A stretch of 64,000 nucleotides of DNA, taken from Rickettsiales bacterium (GTDB taxonomy: Bacteria; Pseudomonadota; Alphaproteobacteria; Rickettsiales; Rickettsiaceae). Shown piece by piece: positions 28,151-37,146 of this stretch. Within the stretch, counting starts at the first letter, position 1, and the number at the start of each line of letters is the position of its first letter. A model generated the notes under the pieces. The model was given only the letters and a program-made list of their open reading frames with translations, was not told where the DNA came from and did not search any database. Location: positions 124,001 to 188,000 of the forward strand of contig CANGTI010000002.1 of the NCBI GenBank assembly GCA_947456795.1. The letters run 5' to 3'. The position numbers and the translations under genes are program-made.

Positions 28151-28896
28151 TTCTGAGTAAACCTCAACCTTAAATGTTGCCAACTTTTGTGTTTTGCAAA
28201 ATCTAATTTTTCAAAAGGCGCTGCAAGTTGAATAGCCCGGAGATTTTGACAAATTAGGGCCTGCCTTGTTGTATCCGTAATTGAACTTCCAGCATTATCC
28301 CCTAAATATTCAGCAAAATTAATTGAGCCGTCTGCATTTAAACCAATTTCGAAAACCATTTCTACTTCATCTAAACCTTTTGCACACAATCCAACAAAAT
28401 TTCTGTGTTCTTCAATTTTACCTTTTATATAATCCATAGCTTTAACACTCTCTGGACTATCTGGAGAAACTTCTCCGAGACTAAATAGATCTTCCTCTTG
28501 TTCGATACTTTTATTGTCTGCTAATGGAGAAACACCAGATGTTTTTACCACTTTTTCTGAAGCAAGTTTAACTTTATTGTCTTTAGGCTGGATTTGCTTT
28601 ATTTCCTTTTTTACAGGAACAGGAACAGGAACTGCCGATTTGACCTTATTAACCGGAATCTTTTTTGCTTGCTCCCCAGTTTGCTGTAAAGCTTTTTTGC
28701 GAACAGAGTGAGCATTTTTAGATTTTGCTTTGATATTTCTATTGTCAGAAACTACGTCAAAATTAATAGTAACCTCGTTGGAGATTTCTTGCTGAATAGC
28801 TTGATTTTCGAATCTTAAAAAAGCCAGAGCAAGAATGCAAGAAGCATGTAAAAACAAGGAGATCCAAGTAAATTTTACATCAAAGCCAATAAACAT
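28147..28896 (-). CDS. tolA: TolA-like periplasm-spanning protein
   Basis: 249 residues in TolA layout: one N-terminal membrane anchor (residues 10-28, WISLFLHASCILALAFL), a Lys/Pro-rich linker (VPVPVPVKKEIKQIQPKD), and a compact C-terminal domain starting near 155 with conserved FEIGLNADGSI, as in TolA/TonB C-terminal domains. The linker is much shorter than in E. coli TolA (421 residues). The position after tolQ and tolR supports the call over TonB. Confidence 0.85.
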   Translation of the reverse strand: MFIGFDVKFTWISLFLHASCILALAFLRFENQAIQQEISNEVTINFDVVSDNRNIKAKSKNAHSVRKKALQQTGEQAKKIPVNKVKSAVPVPVPVKKEIKQIQPKDNKVKLASEKVVKTSGVSPLADNKSIEQEEDLFSLGEVSPDSPESVKAMDYIKGKIEEHRNFVGLCAKGLDEVEMVFEIGLNADGSINFAEYLGDNAGSSITDTTRQALICQNLRAIQLAAPFEKLDFAKHKSWQHLRLRFTQN

Positions 28897-28920
28897 GTTT
28901 CCCCAAGATAGTGCACCATT

Positions 28921-29349
28921 TCAATCCTTATTCTTAGTTGCAGAAGTAACCAAGCCTATTTTGTGAAATCCAGCCAATTTTACTCTATCAACTACATCAA
29001 TAATATCTCCATAAGATGCTTTCGAATCTCCAGAAATTAGAATCTTTACTTCAAAATTTGCACGAGCAATTGCTAAAAGCTTTTTTTGCAGCTGCGATAA
29101 GGGTATCAAAGTATTTAAAACGTAAACTTGCTTGCCTTTTGTAACGCTGATTTCGATAGGATCTTCCTTAGATTCTTTTTGCGAACCGGCCTCTGCATGA
29201 GGCAACTTGACATTAATCTGAGAAACCAACATTGGAGAGGTCACCATAAACACTATTAGCAGAACCAACATTACATCAACCATAGGTGTAACGTTTATGT
29301 CTTCAATCAATGGAACTTTCCTTCTTTTAAAACATTCAGGAATCATCAT
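28921..29349 (-). CDS. tolR: Tol-Pal system proton channel subunit TolR
   Basis: ExbD/TolR family protein of 142 residues. The single membrane segment has the conserved Asp (INVTPMVDVMLVLLIVFMV, Asp near residue 26), which carries protons with TolQ; a periplasmic domain follows (LLISGDSKASYGDIIDVVDRVKLAG). tolQ lies 12 bp upstream and tolA 24 bp downstream, the standard order of the Tol operon. tolB is not adjacent. Confidence 0.95.
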   Translation of the reverse strand: MMIPECFKRRKVPLIEDINVTPMVDVMLVLLIVFMVTSPMLVSQINVKLPHAEAGSQKESKEDPIEISVTKGKQVYVLNTLIPLSQLQKKLLAIARANFEVKILISGDSKASYGDIIDVVDRVKLAGFHKIGLVTSATKNKD

Positions 29350-29361
29350 CGCAGAACTTTC

Positions 29362-30030
29362 TCAAATAGATTGATCATCTAACAACCTAGAAAATAGATT
29401 GTATAAATCTCCCATAAATCCTTGCATAATAGAATCAAGTTTATTGAGCTTATCAGCGAACAAATTGTAGGCAACAATTGCAGGAATAGAGACAAACAAT
29501 CCTACAGCAGTAACAAATAAAGCTTCTGCTATACCAGGAGCTACAATACTAAGGCTAGTGTTTTTAGAAGCAGCAATTGATTGAAAACTATGCATTATTC
29601 CCCAAACAGTACCAAAAAGCCCTAAAAATGGTGCCTTTGATCCAAGAATAGCAAGTATAGAAAGATTTCTTTCAGCCCTTGCAAGAGATGCATTTTTAAT
29701 TGAATTTACGGAGAACAAAACTCTTTCTTTTGTACCAGATCTTAAGTTATGGTTTGTAGAGCCTTTCAAATTTTGACACTCCTCCATAGCACTCACAAAC
29801 ATCCTTGCCAAAGGATTGTTCATCTTGCCCCTAGTGAATTCATATAAAGAATCTAGAGATTTGGCTTCCCAAAAGATTTTCTCAAACTGACGCATTTTAA
29901 TGGTCAGCTCCCTATAGACTACATATCTTTCAAAAATAACAGCCCAAGAAATTACAGAAGAACCAAATAATAATAACAAAACAGATTTTATCACAAAATC
30001 TGAAGCAAAAATGGTACTTATCAAAGACAT
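29362..30030 (-). CDS. tolQ: Tol-Pal system proton channel subunit TolQ
   Basis: MotA/TolQ/ExbB family protein of 222 residues with three membrane segments (residues 15-37, ~130-155, ~165-190). The conserved channel region LGLFGTVWGIMHSFQSIA, the first part of helix 2, is present. It energises TolA for outer-membrane constriction during division. It is first in the tolQ-tolR-tolA row. Confidence 0.95.
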   Translation of the reverse strand: MSLISTIFASDFVIKSVLLLLFGSSVISWAVIFERYVVYRELTIKMRQFEKIFWEAKSLDSLYEFTRGKMNNPLARMFVSAMEECQNLKGSTNHNLRSGTKERVLFSVNSIKNASLARAERNLSILAILGSKAPFLGLFGTVWGIMHSFQSIAASKNTSLSIVAPGIAEALFVTAVGLFVSIPAIVAYNLFADKLNKLDSIMQGFMGDLYNLFSRLLDDQSI

Positions 30031-30121
30031 GAATTACTTATTGTCAAAACAAAACTGATCGATTGCACTGTAGCCAAACCTCTCCTTTTCCGTGGTAAAA
30101 ATCAAGCCCAAGTCTAGCAGA

Positions 30122-31519
30122 TTAAATGTGAATAGAAATGCCAAACGCATTGGCAACAGACTCTTGTAACACTTCAGAAAGAGTGGGATGAGGAAATATC
30201 ACATTAAGTAAATCTAATTCTGTAGCTTCCAACTGTTTTGCTAACGCAGAAGAGTGTATTAGTTCACTCACTCCATTGCCAACCATGTGTACACCCAACA
30301 ACTCTCCAGATTTTTTGTCAAACACGGACTTAATAAAACCTTCAGCATGTCCAGAAGTTAGAGCTTTACCACTTGCCTTAAACGGACATTTGCCAATTCG
30401 AATTTCGTAACCTTTATCAAGAGCTACTTTCTCAGACAAACCGATACTTGCAACCTGAGGATTGGAATATATACAAGAAGGAATGTTCAAAAAATTAATA
30501 GGGAAAGTCTGCAATCCTGCGATTTTATTTATACACACGATTGCCTCAGCACTTGCTTTATGGGCAACCCAAGGGCCTTGAGTCAAATCTCCAATAGCAA
30601 ATACGCCTTCTTGATTTGTTTGAAGAAAGCCGTCAGTCTGAATCACGCCATTGCTCAGCACTACTTTTGTATTTTCTAATCCTATATTAGCACTATTTGG
30701 CACAACACCAGTGGCCATCAAAATCTTATTGGCTATTACGGATTTTTGCTTACCGTCCTTATTAAAATTAGCTTTTACTTGCGATGAAGATTTTGTAAGA
30801 GAATCCAAACGCACATCCGTTATAATTTCTATACCACTTTGCACTAAAGAGGCTTTCATAAATTCAGACACTTCCAGATCTTCATTCATCAGAATTCTAG
30901 CAGAACCCTCAAGCATTGTAACTTTACTGCCTAAAGCATTATACATGTAAGCAAACTCTACACCGATTGCGCCTCCTCCAACAACGATTAAAGATTTCGG
31001 TATAGCATTTTGCATCATAGCATCCTTATAACTCCAAACATCTTGACCATCAAAATCAAACCCTTGAATGGTTTTTGGGCTACTACCAGTTGCAAGTATA
31101 ATGTTTTTTGCAGAAATCTTTCTTACTTGATTTTCAGCTAAATGCACATCAAGGACACCAGGAACAAGTATTTTACCTCTGCCGTATACAACTTCAATTT
31201 TGTGCTTTTTCAAAAGCAGTTCTATCCCCTGATTCAAACGAGCAACGATCTCCCTTGATCGCTGCACCATAAGTTTTATGTCACACGATACATTATCCGC
31301 ATGTACTCCATATTGAATTGCTTCTTTGACTATGGAAAAAATTTCTGCTGATTTAAGTAAAGCCTTAGTTGGTATACAACCCCAATTAAGACATATTCCT
31401 CCTAAATGTTCTTTCTCAATCAAAACAACTTTCATCCCTAACTGAGCCGCTTTGATTGCGGCCACATATCCACCAGGACCGGCACCTAAAACAGCAACAT
31501 CATAGATCTCTTGAGACAT
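30122..31519 (-). CDS. lpdA: Dihydrolipoamide dehydrogenase (E3)
   Basis: FAD enzyme that reoxidises lipoyl groups of 2-oxoacid dehydrogenases. The FAD motif GAGPGGYVAA is at residues 11-20, the redox disulfide in GGICLNWGCIPTKALLKS (Cys 41 and 46), and the NAD motif GGGAIGVEFA near 178; the C-terminal dimer-interface His-Glu pair is in IFPHPTLSE. ATG 31519 is preferred to a TTG three codons earlier; 465 residues. It closes the pdhA-pdhB-pdhC-lpd operon and may also serve 2-oxoglutarate dehydrogenase. Confidence 0.96.
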   Translation of the reverse strand: MSQEIYDVAVLGAGPGGYVAAIKAAQLGMKVVLIEKEHLGGICLNWGCIPTKALLKSAEIFSIVKEAIQYGVHADNVSCDIKLMVQRSREIVARLNQGIELLLKKHKIEVVYGRGKILVPGVLDVHLAENQVRKISAKNIILATGSSPKTIQGFDFDGQDVWSYKDAMMQNAIPKSLIVVGGGAIGVEFAYMYNALGSKVTMLEGSARILMNEDLEVSEFMKASLVQSGIEIITDVRLDSLTKSSSQVKANFNKDGKQKSVIANKILMATGVVPNSANIGLENTKVVLSNGVIQTDGFLQTNQEGVFAIGDLTQGPWVAHKASAEAIVCINKIAGLQTFPINFLNIPSCIYSNPQVASIGLSEKVALDKGYEIRIGKCPFKASGKALTSGHAEGFIKSVFDKKSGELLGVHMVGNGVSELIHSSALAKQLEATELDLLNVIFPHPTLSEVLQESVANAFGISIHI

Positions 31520-31561
31520 ATCAAACAAACACAGGGTTCTTTAATTTAAGTAAAAGTGGCT

Positions 31562-32878
31562 TTAAAATATTAGCCGCAAAGGGTTTTCGATTAAATTTTT
31601 AAATTCAGAAAGCCATTGAGCACCAGTCTTACCATCCACAGCTCTATGGTCACACGATAAAGTGACCTTCATAACACTTCTTGCGGCAAAACCTCCTTCT
31701 CCAGCATCTTGTAGAAAAATTTCCTGACGAATGGCTCCAACAGCCAAAATAGCACTTTGTGGATAATTGATAATGGCACTAAATTCAGAAATGCCGTACA
31801 TACCAAGATTAGATACAGTAAAACTTCCTCCCTGATATTGATTAGGCATCAATTTCTTCTCTTTAGCTTTGATCGCTAAATCTTTTACTTCTGAAGAAAT
31901 TTGTAACAAATTTTTCTTATCTGTTTGAAATACTACAGGCGTAATTAGACCATCCTCTAATCCAACTGCTACACAAACATCAATGTTATTGTGTATAACA
32001 ACGCCATTTTCAGACCAAGAGGAATTCAGAGATGGTATCTTTTTCAGAGCATAGGCACTGGCCTTGAGTACAAAATCACCAATTGAAATATTGGAGTTTA
32101 AATCCTGATTGATACTAGATCGCAGTTTCATCAGGGCATCCATGCGACAATCTAACGCTAAATAAAAATGCGGTATCTCGCTTTTTGATTGAGACATTTT
32201 TTGTGCAATAGCGCGCCTCATAGGACTATGACTTACTACTTTATTAGCCTCTAGATTTCTCTCAAAAGATTCTTCTTGTATGCAGACACTCTCACTAGAA
32301 ATAGCAAAGTTTAAAATATCTGATTTGAGTATTCTACCACGAGGGCCTGTGCCAATAATTTGATCTAATTCTAAGCTCCTCTCTTTTGCAAGACGCTTTG
32401 CAAGAGGAGAAATAAAAATGCGGGAATCAGACGTGCGTATTGTGTCAGAAGATTCTTTAGGAAGGCCCTTTATCATAGTAGATTCTAAAACCTTATCTTG
32501 TAAAAATGCCTCAGTTGAATTTTTTTCTTCTACCAAACTCCCATATGCTGCTGGAATTATTGCCTCAGAATGTACTTCTTTAGCAGGATTCATATGATAG
32601 GCCAGCAAAATCTCTGCTGGATCTTTATTTTCTTCACCCTCTTCTAATAAAATGCCAATTTTAGCATTTACAGGCACATTTTCAGTTCCTCCTGGAACCA
32701 AGATTTTAAATAAAATGCCAGAATCAACAGCTTCCACCTCCATTATCGCTTTGTCGGTCTCAATTTCCGCAACAACCTCTCCGGGCTCTATCAAGTCCCC
32801 TTCTTTTTTTATCCAACGAGCGAGTTTGCCCCTCTTCATAGTAGGAGATAGGGCCGGCATTAAAATATCTATAGGCAT
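31562..32878 (-). CDS. pdhC: Pyruvate dehydrogenase E2, dihydrolipoamide acetyltransferase
   Basis: Core of the pyruvate dehydrogenase complex. There is one lipoyl domain (lipoyl Lys in [11 protein letters not shown] near residue 42), a peripheral E1/E3-binding domain ([28 protein letters not shown] near 155-185) and the catalytic domain with HRAVDG near the C terminus. 438 residues from ATG 32878. The lipoyl domain depends on lipoate attachment genes not in this window. Confidence 0.95.
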   Translation of the reverse strand: MPIDILMPALSPTMKRGKLARWIKKEGDLIEPGEVVAEIETDKAIMEVEAVDSGILFKILVPGGTENVPVNAKIGILLEEGEENKDPAEILLAYHMNPAKEVHSEAIIPAAYGSLVEEKNSTEAFLQDKVLESTMIKGLPKESSDTIRTSDSRIFISPLAKRLAKERSLELDQIIGTGPRGRILKSDILNFAISSESVCIQEESFERNLEANKVVSHSPMRRAIAQKMSQSKSEIPHFYLALDCRMDALMKLRSSINQDLNSNISIGDFVLKASAYALKKIPSLNSSWSENGVVIHNNIDVCVAVGLEDGLITPVVFQTDKKNLLQISSEVKDLAIKAKEKKLMPNQYQGGSFTVSNLGMYGISEFSAIINYPQSAILAVGAIRQEIFLQDAGEGGFAARSVMKVTLSCDHRAVDGKTGAQWLSEFKNLIENPLRLIF

Positions 32879-32933
32879 CGTCAACTATTTATAATTGAAA
32901 AAAGCTAAAATTTCATATCTAGATAGGTATACT

Positions 32934-33917
32934 TTAGCGAGAATAGGTAACTTTTTTGGAGGCCTCCAAAACCTTTTCAACAGAAGGAAGGGCTAGTTTT
33001 TCCAAATTAGATGCATAAGGCAGAGGAACGTCTTCTCCCGAAACAATTAAAACTGGAGCGTCTAAATAATCAAACACTTCTTGAGTTATAAGAGCAGAGA
33101 TTGTAGCTCCTATTCCCGCATAAAACCATCCTTCTTCAACAACAACTGCCCTATTGGTTTTTTTAACAGAATTACATATGGTTGCGCTATCCAAAGGACG
33201 CAAAGTACGAACATCTATAACCTCCGCACTGATGCCATGATCTTTTGATAAAATTTCAGCAACCTCAAGTGCGATTCCAACCTGTCTTGAAAAAGCAATT
33301 ATGGTTAAATCTGAACCAACTCTACGAATTCTAGCTTGGTTTATGGAGAGCAATTCAAAATCAGGATCATCTTCAAAGCTCTGAGAATAAAGAACTTCGT
33401 TCTCTAAAACAATTACAGGATTTGGATCTGATATTGCATTTCTAAGGAGCAAATTTGCATCTTGAGCACAATAAGGTGTTACAACCTTGAGACCAGGAAT
33501 ATGAGCAAACCATGCAGAATAGTTTTGGCTGTGCTGTGCCCCAACGCCAAGAGCCGCTCCATTAGGACCTCTAAACACTATAGGGCAAGAAATCCCACCA
33601 CCTGACATATAAAGAGTTTTTGCAGCCGAATTTACAATGTGATCAATTGCCTGCATTGCAAAGTTAAATGTCATAAACTCCACTATTGGCTTTAATCCAG
33701 CAAAAGCAGCTCCTACGGCAATTCCCGCAAAGCCGTGTTCACTAATAGGAGTGTCAATGACTCTTTTCGGTCCAAATTGAGCAAGCAAACCCTGAGTACA
33801 CTTATATGCACCCTGATATTCTCCTACTTCTTCTCCAATGATAAAGACAGACTCATCCTTTTCCATTTCCTCTTTGATAGCATCTCTAATTGCTTCCCTT
33901 ACGGTTTTTGATTGCAT
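32934..33917 (-). CDS. pdhB: Pyruvate dehydrogenase E1 component beta subunit
   Basis: Thiamine-diphosphate-dependent E1 beta subunit of 327 residues. Landmarks: [20 protein letters not shown] with the ThDP-contacting Glu near residue 28, [35 protein letters not shown], and RTLRPLD. Here it lacks the N-terminal lipoyl domain that some alphaproteobacterial PdhB proteins carry. It lies between pdhA and pdhC in an operon. Confidence 0.95.
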   Translation of the reverse strand: MQSKTVREAIRDAIKEEMEKDESVFIIGEEVGEYQGAYKCTQGLLAQFGPKRVIDTPISEHGFAGIAVGAAFAGLKPIVEFMTFNFAMQAIDHIVNSAAKTLYMSGGGISCPIVFRGPNGAALGVGAQHSQNYSAWFAHIPGLKVVTPYCAQDANLLLRNAISDPNPVIVLENEVLYSQSFEDDPDFELLSINQARIRRVGSDLTIIAFSRQVGIALEVAEILSKDHGISAEVIDVRTLRPLDSATICNSVKKTNRAVVVEEGWFYAGIGATISALITQEVFDYLDAPVLIVSGEDVPLPYASNLEKLALPSVEKVLEASKKVTYSR

Positions 33918-33985
33918 AAAAGACGTACTTTTCTAGATTTGAGTGACTAATTTATTTGTAAGTAACAGTAGGATTTGTAATAGAT

Positions 33986-35005
33986 TTAAATTAAAACATT
34001 AGAGTATAGCTCTTTTGCATCAGGAACGAACGATTGCTCAGAAAAATCTACAGCCTCTTTAATAATATCTTTAACTTTTTGCTCGCTTTTTTTTAATTCT
34101 TCCTCAGAAGCTATGCCCTTTTCTACGATATAGCCTTTTAAATAAACAATAGGGTCATTTTGTTTATACGAGTCTACTTCCTCTTTTGATCGATAATTTG
34201 CAGGATCAGACATTGAGTGTCCTCTAAATCTATAGGTCTCAACTTCTAGAATCTTAGGTCCTTGACCATCTCTTACGCTTTTAGCATTACGTATAAATGC
34301 TTCATAAAGAACATCAAATTTCATTCCGTCAACACGTTCTCCCTTAATATCAAAAGATGCACCCCTATTGAATAAATCCGTAGAGCGCGTAGATCTTGCA
34401 ACAGATGTGCCCATTGCATAACCATTGTTTTCTATGACGTAAAGAACTGGCAGATTCCACAATTTTGCCATATTAAATGATTCAAATACTTGGCCCTGAT
34501 TCGTTGCCCCATCTCCCAAGAATGTATAACAAATATTGTTCGTATCTTTATATTTCTCAGCAAAAGCAAGACCAGTGCCAATAGAAGCAGAAGCCCCGAC
34601 GATACCATGCCCACCGAAAAATTTACCTTCTTTACTAAAAATATGCATAGATCCCCCTTTGCCTTTGGAAGAACCAGTAGCTTTGCCCATCAGTTCAGCA
34701 AGAACGTTTTTTGCATCAATGCCACATAAAAGAGCATGTCCATGATCTCTATAGCCAGTAACCATACTGTCCCCTTTTTGTTTAGAGAGATTAGCAGCAC
34801 TAATTACGGCCTCTTGCCCTATGTATAGATGACAAAAACCAGCAATCTTACCCATTCCATAAAGCTGTCCACATTTTTCTTCAAATCTACGAATCAAGAG
34901 CATCGATTCAAACGTATCAATCCAGTCACATTTTTTTAAAAGAGACAGGCAATTTTCAGTCTCATTTACAACAACGGCAGGACCTTTTCTCTTAACTTTA
35001 GACAT
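33986..35005 (-). CDS. pdhA: Pyruvate dehydrogenase E1 component alpha subunit
   Basis: E1 alpha subunit of 339 residues that decarboxylates pyruvate with ThDP. The ThDP motif GDG...NQG is visible (LGDGATNQGQVFESFN near residues 165-180), as are YRDHGHAL, GKGGSMHIFSK and the phosphorylation-loop region YRFRGHSMSDPANYR. It is the first gene of the operon; its ATG at 35005 is about 150 bp from the divergent small frame at 35157. Confidence 0.96.
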   Translation of the reverse strand: MSKVKRKGPAVVVNETENCLSLLKKCDWIDTFESMLLIRRFEEKCGQLYGMGKIAGFCHLYIGQEAVISAANLSKQKGDSMVTGYRDHGHALLCGIDAKNVLAELMGKATGSSKGKGGSMHIFSKEGKFFGGHGIVGASASIGTGLAFAEKYKDTNNICYTFLGDGATNQGQVFESFNMAKLWNLPVLYVIENNGYAMGTSVARSTRSTDLFNRGASFDIKGERVDGMKFDVLYEAFIRNAKSVRDGQGPKILEVETYRFRGHSMSDPANYRSKEEVDSYKQNDPIVYLKGYIVEKGIASEEELKKSEQKVKDIIKEAVDFSEQSFVPDAKELYSNVLI

Positions 35006-35156
35006 AGACTTAACCTAAATTAGTTGTCAAAATTACTCCTTTAGAGGCTGGATTGTATTAGACACTTTAATAAAAATCAAATAAGCAGTAATTTTCAATA
35101 GAGTGATTTGATCAATTAAGTCATAAAAAAAGCAAATCTGTCTTTATAAAAAATAA

Positions 35157-35474
35157 ATGTACTCTTGCACTTACTACGTTGTTTGCAATCGCGCAAAAGA
35201 CACGCAAGCAATTAAGAAATTGATTTTAGATGGCAAAAAATCAATTTCCCTAAGCAATAAGCCACTCCAAATACACTTTTTAGGAGTTTTGCTTTTGCAT
35301 CACTGCTTTGAACATCTCAGAACAGAGTTTTCAAGCTTTGTAACGATGATCACACTAGACGTTGACTCCAGCATGGCTGCATTTTGGAGTGCAACAAAAT
35401 TAGGCTACTTAAAACCCAATAAAAATATTAAACATAATTTAAAATCTGCGTTAATAAACACAATTTATCAATAA
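35157..35474 (+). CDS. Hypothetical protein, 105 aa
   Basis: The frame begins at ATG 35157 with no Shine-Dalgarno-like motif and no recognised family. The sequence mixes strand and helix patterns (LQIHFLGVLLLHHCFEHL; TLDVDSSMAAFWSATKLGY) and ends in a basic tail. It fills the gap between divergent pdhA and pal, and its peptide composition is protein-like, so it is more likely real than chance. No function can be given. Confidence 0.45.
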   Translation: MYSCTYYVVCNRAKDTQAIKKLILDGKKSISLSNKPLQIHFLGVLLLHHCFEHLRTEFSSFVTMITLDVDSSMAAFWSATKLGYLKPNKNIKHNLKSALINTIYQ

Positions 35475-35566
35475 AAACAATTTAAAGTTGCAACATTTGG
35501 GAATCAAAGCGTATTTTAAGTTGTATGGTTTTTATGATTACATAAACCAATTTATGGGATTTTTGT

Positions 35567-35595
35567 TTGACATTTTAACGAGCAATATGTTTAAT
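35567..35595 (+). promoter_or_regulatory. Sigma-70 promoter of pal
   Basis: TTGACA (35567-35572), a spacer of exactly 17 bp, and TTTAAT (35590-35595) match consensus at 6/6 and 5/6. It lies about 94 bp before the pal start, leaving an untranslated leader of roughly 85 nt. Confidence 0.65.
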
Positions 35596-35688
35596 ATAAA
35601 AGTGCGCCTCAGGCAAAGGTGATTATCTCTCTGCTCCGGGTAGCGATTGATTTAAAAGCTTCCTAACTCATTAAAAAGGTCTACTTTC

Positions 35689-36198
35689 ATGAAAAATTTT
35701 ACAAAAGCTGCATCTTTATTGTTTTTGTTAAGTCTTGCGTCCTGTGGAGGTAAACAAGGCAAAATAAACATGAGAGACAAAGTGGGCACGTCTGGAAATG
35801 AGCTTAGCTCATTAGAACATTCTCCAGAAGTAGCATTAAAAAACTTTGAAGAAAACGTCCTTTCTGTTGTTCTATTTGATTTTGACTGCAGCTCACTATC
35901 TGAGAAGACTAAAGCGATTTTAGACAAACAAGCTGAATGGCTAAGTACTCACAATAACTTTAACTGTAACGTGATAGAAGGTCATTGCGACAAGATTGGT
36001 ACCAGAGAGTATAACCTTGCTTTAGGAGAAAGAAGAGCAGAAGAGGTCAAAAGATATTTAGTTAGCTGTGGAATAGCATCTGAAAGACTTGAAGTAAGAT
36101 CTTGTGGTAAAGAAAGACTTCTAAGACTCGGCGACTCTCCCGAAGATCACAGTGCAAACCGTAGAGCAATTTTAATACCAGGAACCGAATACAGGTAA
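35689..36198 (+). CDS. pal: Peptidoglycan-associated lipoprotein Pal
   Basis: Outer-membrane lipoprotein of 169 residues that links the outer membrane to peptidoglycan in the Tol-Pal system. The signal peptide ends in the lipobox LASC (Cys 19). The OmpA-like domain spans residues ~60-165, with RRAEEVKRYLVSCGI and the peptidoglycan-binding NRRAIL. The usual GHTDERGTxEYN reads GHCDKIGTREYN here. Five further Cys occur in the mature part, more than usual for Pal. It sits apart from tolQRA and has its own promoter. Confidence 0.93.
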   Translation: MKNFTKAASLLFLLSLASCGGKQGKINMRDKVGTSGNELSSLEHSPEVALKNFEENVLSVVLFDFDCSSLSEKTKAILDKQAEWLSTHNNFNCNVIEGHCDKIGTREYNLALGERRAEEVKRYLVSCGIASERLEVRSCGKERLLRLGDSPEDHSANRRAILIPGTEYR

Positions 36199-36845
36199 TC
36201 CACATACATTCTCTACCAAAAGTAAATTACTTTCGGTAGAGTCACTCGAGCTCTTGGGTTGTACTTGAGAGCCTAGTGCGATATCTAAGCAAATGTGCTT
36301 ACCCCCCCTTTTTTTTGCGCAAAATCATGTGAATGTTTTTCGTTGAAAAATTTCATAATCTTTGCAAAATTCTCAAAACAAAAACAGGTAGGCCAACCTA
36401 GAGAGTCTTAGACTCTTCATGTCTAAGCCAAATTGATTTCTGAAATTTTTTAGAAACACCGCTGGCACAAAAACATAGAAACACATCCATTTTACTTAAG
36501 GTCTTTCTACGAGACAGATATAAAAATATAGCAATACGTTCTTTGCATTCTAGCGCTTAAGTATTTTACTCGCAAAAATTTAGCATCCAAATATATTGCA
36601 AAAAACTGTTGCTACAATGGATTCTAAAGGATCTATATCTAATGAAATTTGATTAACTATCATACAATGCTTTTTCACAGCAAGTTACTAAGCTCAAAGC
36701 TTAATCTTGAGTAACACATCATCTCTAAGCCCAAATAAAGAGTTATTAAGGCTCTTAAGAGTTAAACTCTACAGTACGAATAAATAATAGGGGTATTGGA
36801 GCAATAGGGTTTCCTCTTTAAATAGAATTTGCGAATCTAATGAAG
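36199..36845. other. Intergenic region between pal and tRNA-Val
   Basis: About 650 bp with no gene on either strand. It holds the hairpin cluster listed at 36211-36318 and a 7-nt perfect inverted repeat with a single-base centre (AGAGTCT-T-AGACTCT, 36402-36416). The rest is AT-rich with no further structure that I can support. Confidence 0.5.
36211..36318 (+). terminator. Hairpin cluster and C/T tract downstream of pal
   Basis: Three stems stand in tandem after the pal stop. The first is CTCTACC/GGTAGAG extended by AAAGT/ACTTT (36211-36241). The second is CACT..GCTCT/AGAGC..AGTG (36243-36278). The third is AAGCA-aatg-TGCTT, followed by a run of seven C and about eight T (36302-36317). The last stem plus T run resembles an intrinsic terminator, although the T run is separated from it by the C run. 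Confidence 0.45.
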
Positions 36846-36920
36846 TGGTGGGCGGTAGTGGTATCGAACCACTGACCTCTACGACGTCAACGTAGCGCTC
36901 TACCACTGAGCTAACTGCCC
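36846..36920 (-). tRNA. tRNA-Val (GAC)
   Basis: Acceptor GGGCAGT/ACCGCCC (one A-C mismatch at pair 5-68), D-arm GCTCAGTGGTAGAGC, anticodon stem CTACG/CGTAG with loop TTGACGT giving GAC, T-arm AGTGG-TTCGATA-CCACT, and encoded CCA. It reads GUC/GUU codons and lies 10 bp from tRNA-Pro on the same strand. Confidence 0.94.
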
Positions 36921-36930
36921 TAAAAAGAGT

Positions 36931-37007
<77 letters not shown>

Positions 37008-37146
37008 ATAAATCAACGATGTGGATGATAAATTGTATTATATAATCATGCAACAAAAAACCTTTTGTTACGTCTTTTTCTCCAATCAATGCATCACAAT
37101 TCCGCATCAAATGACTTTTTGTGAAGATGCGAACGCAATTGCGACC

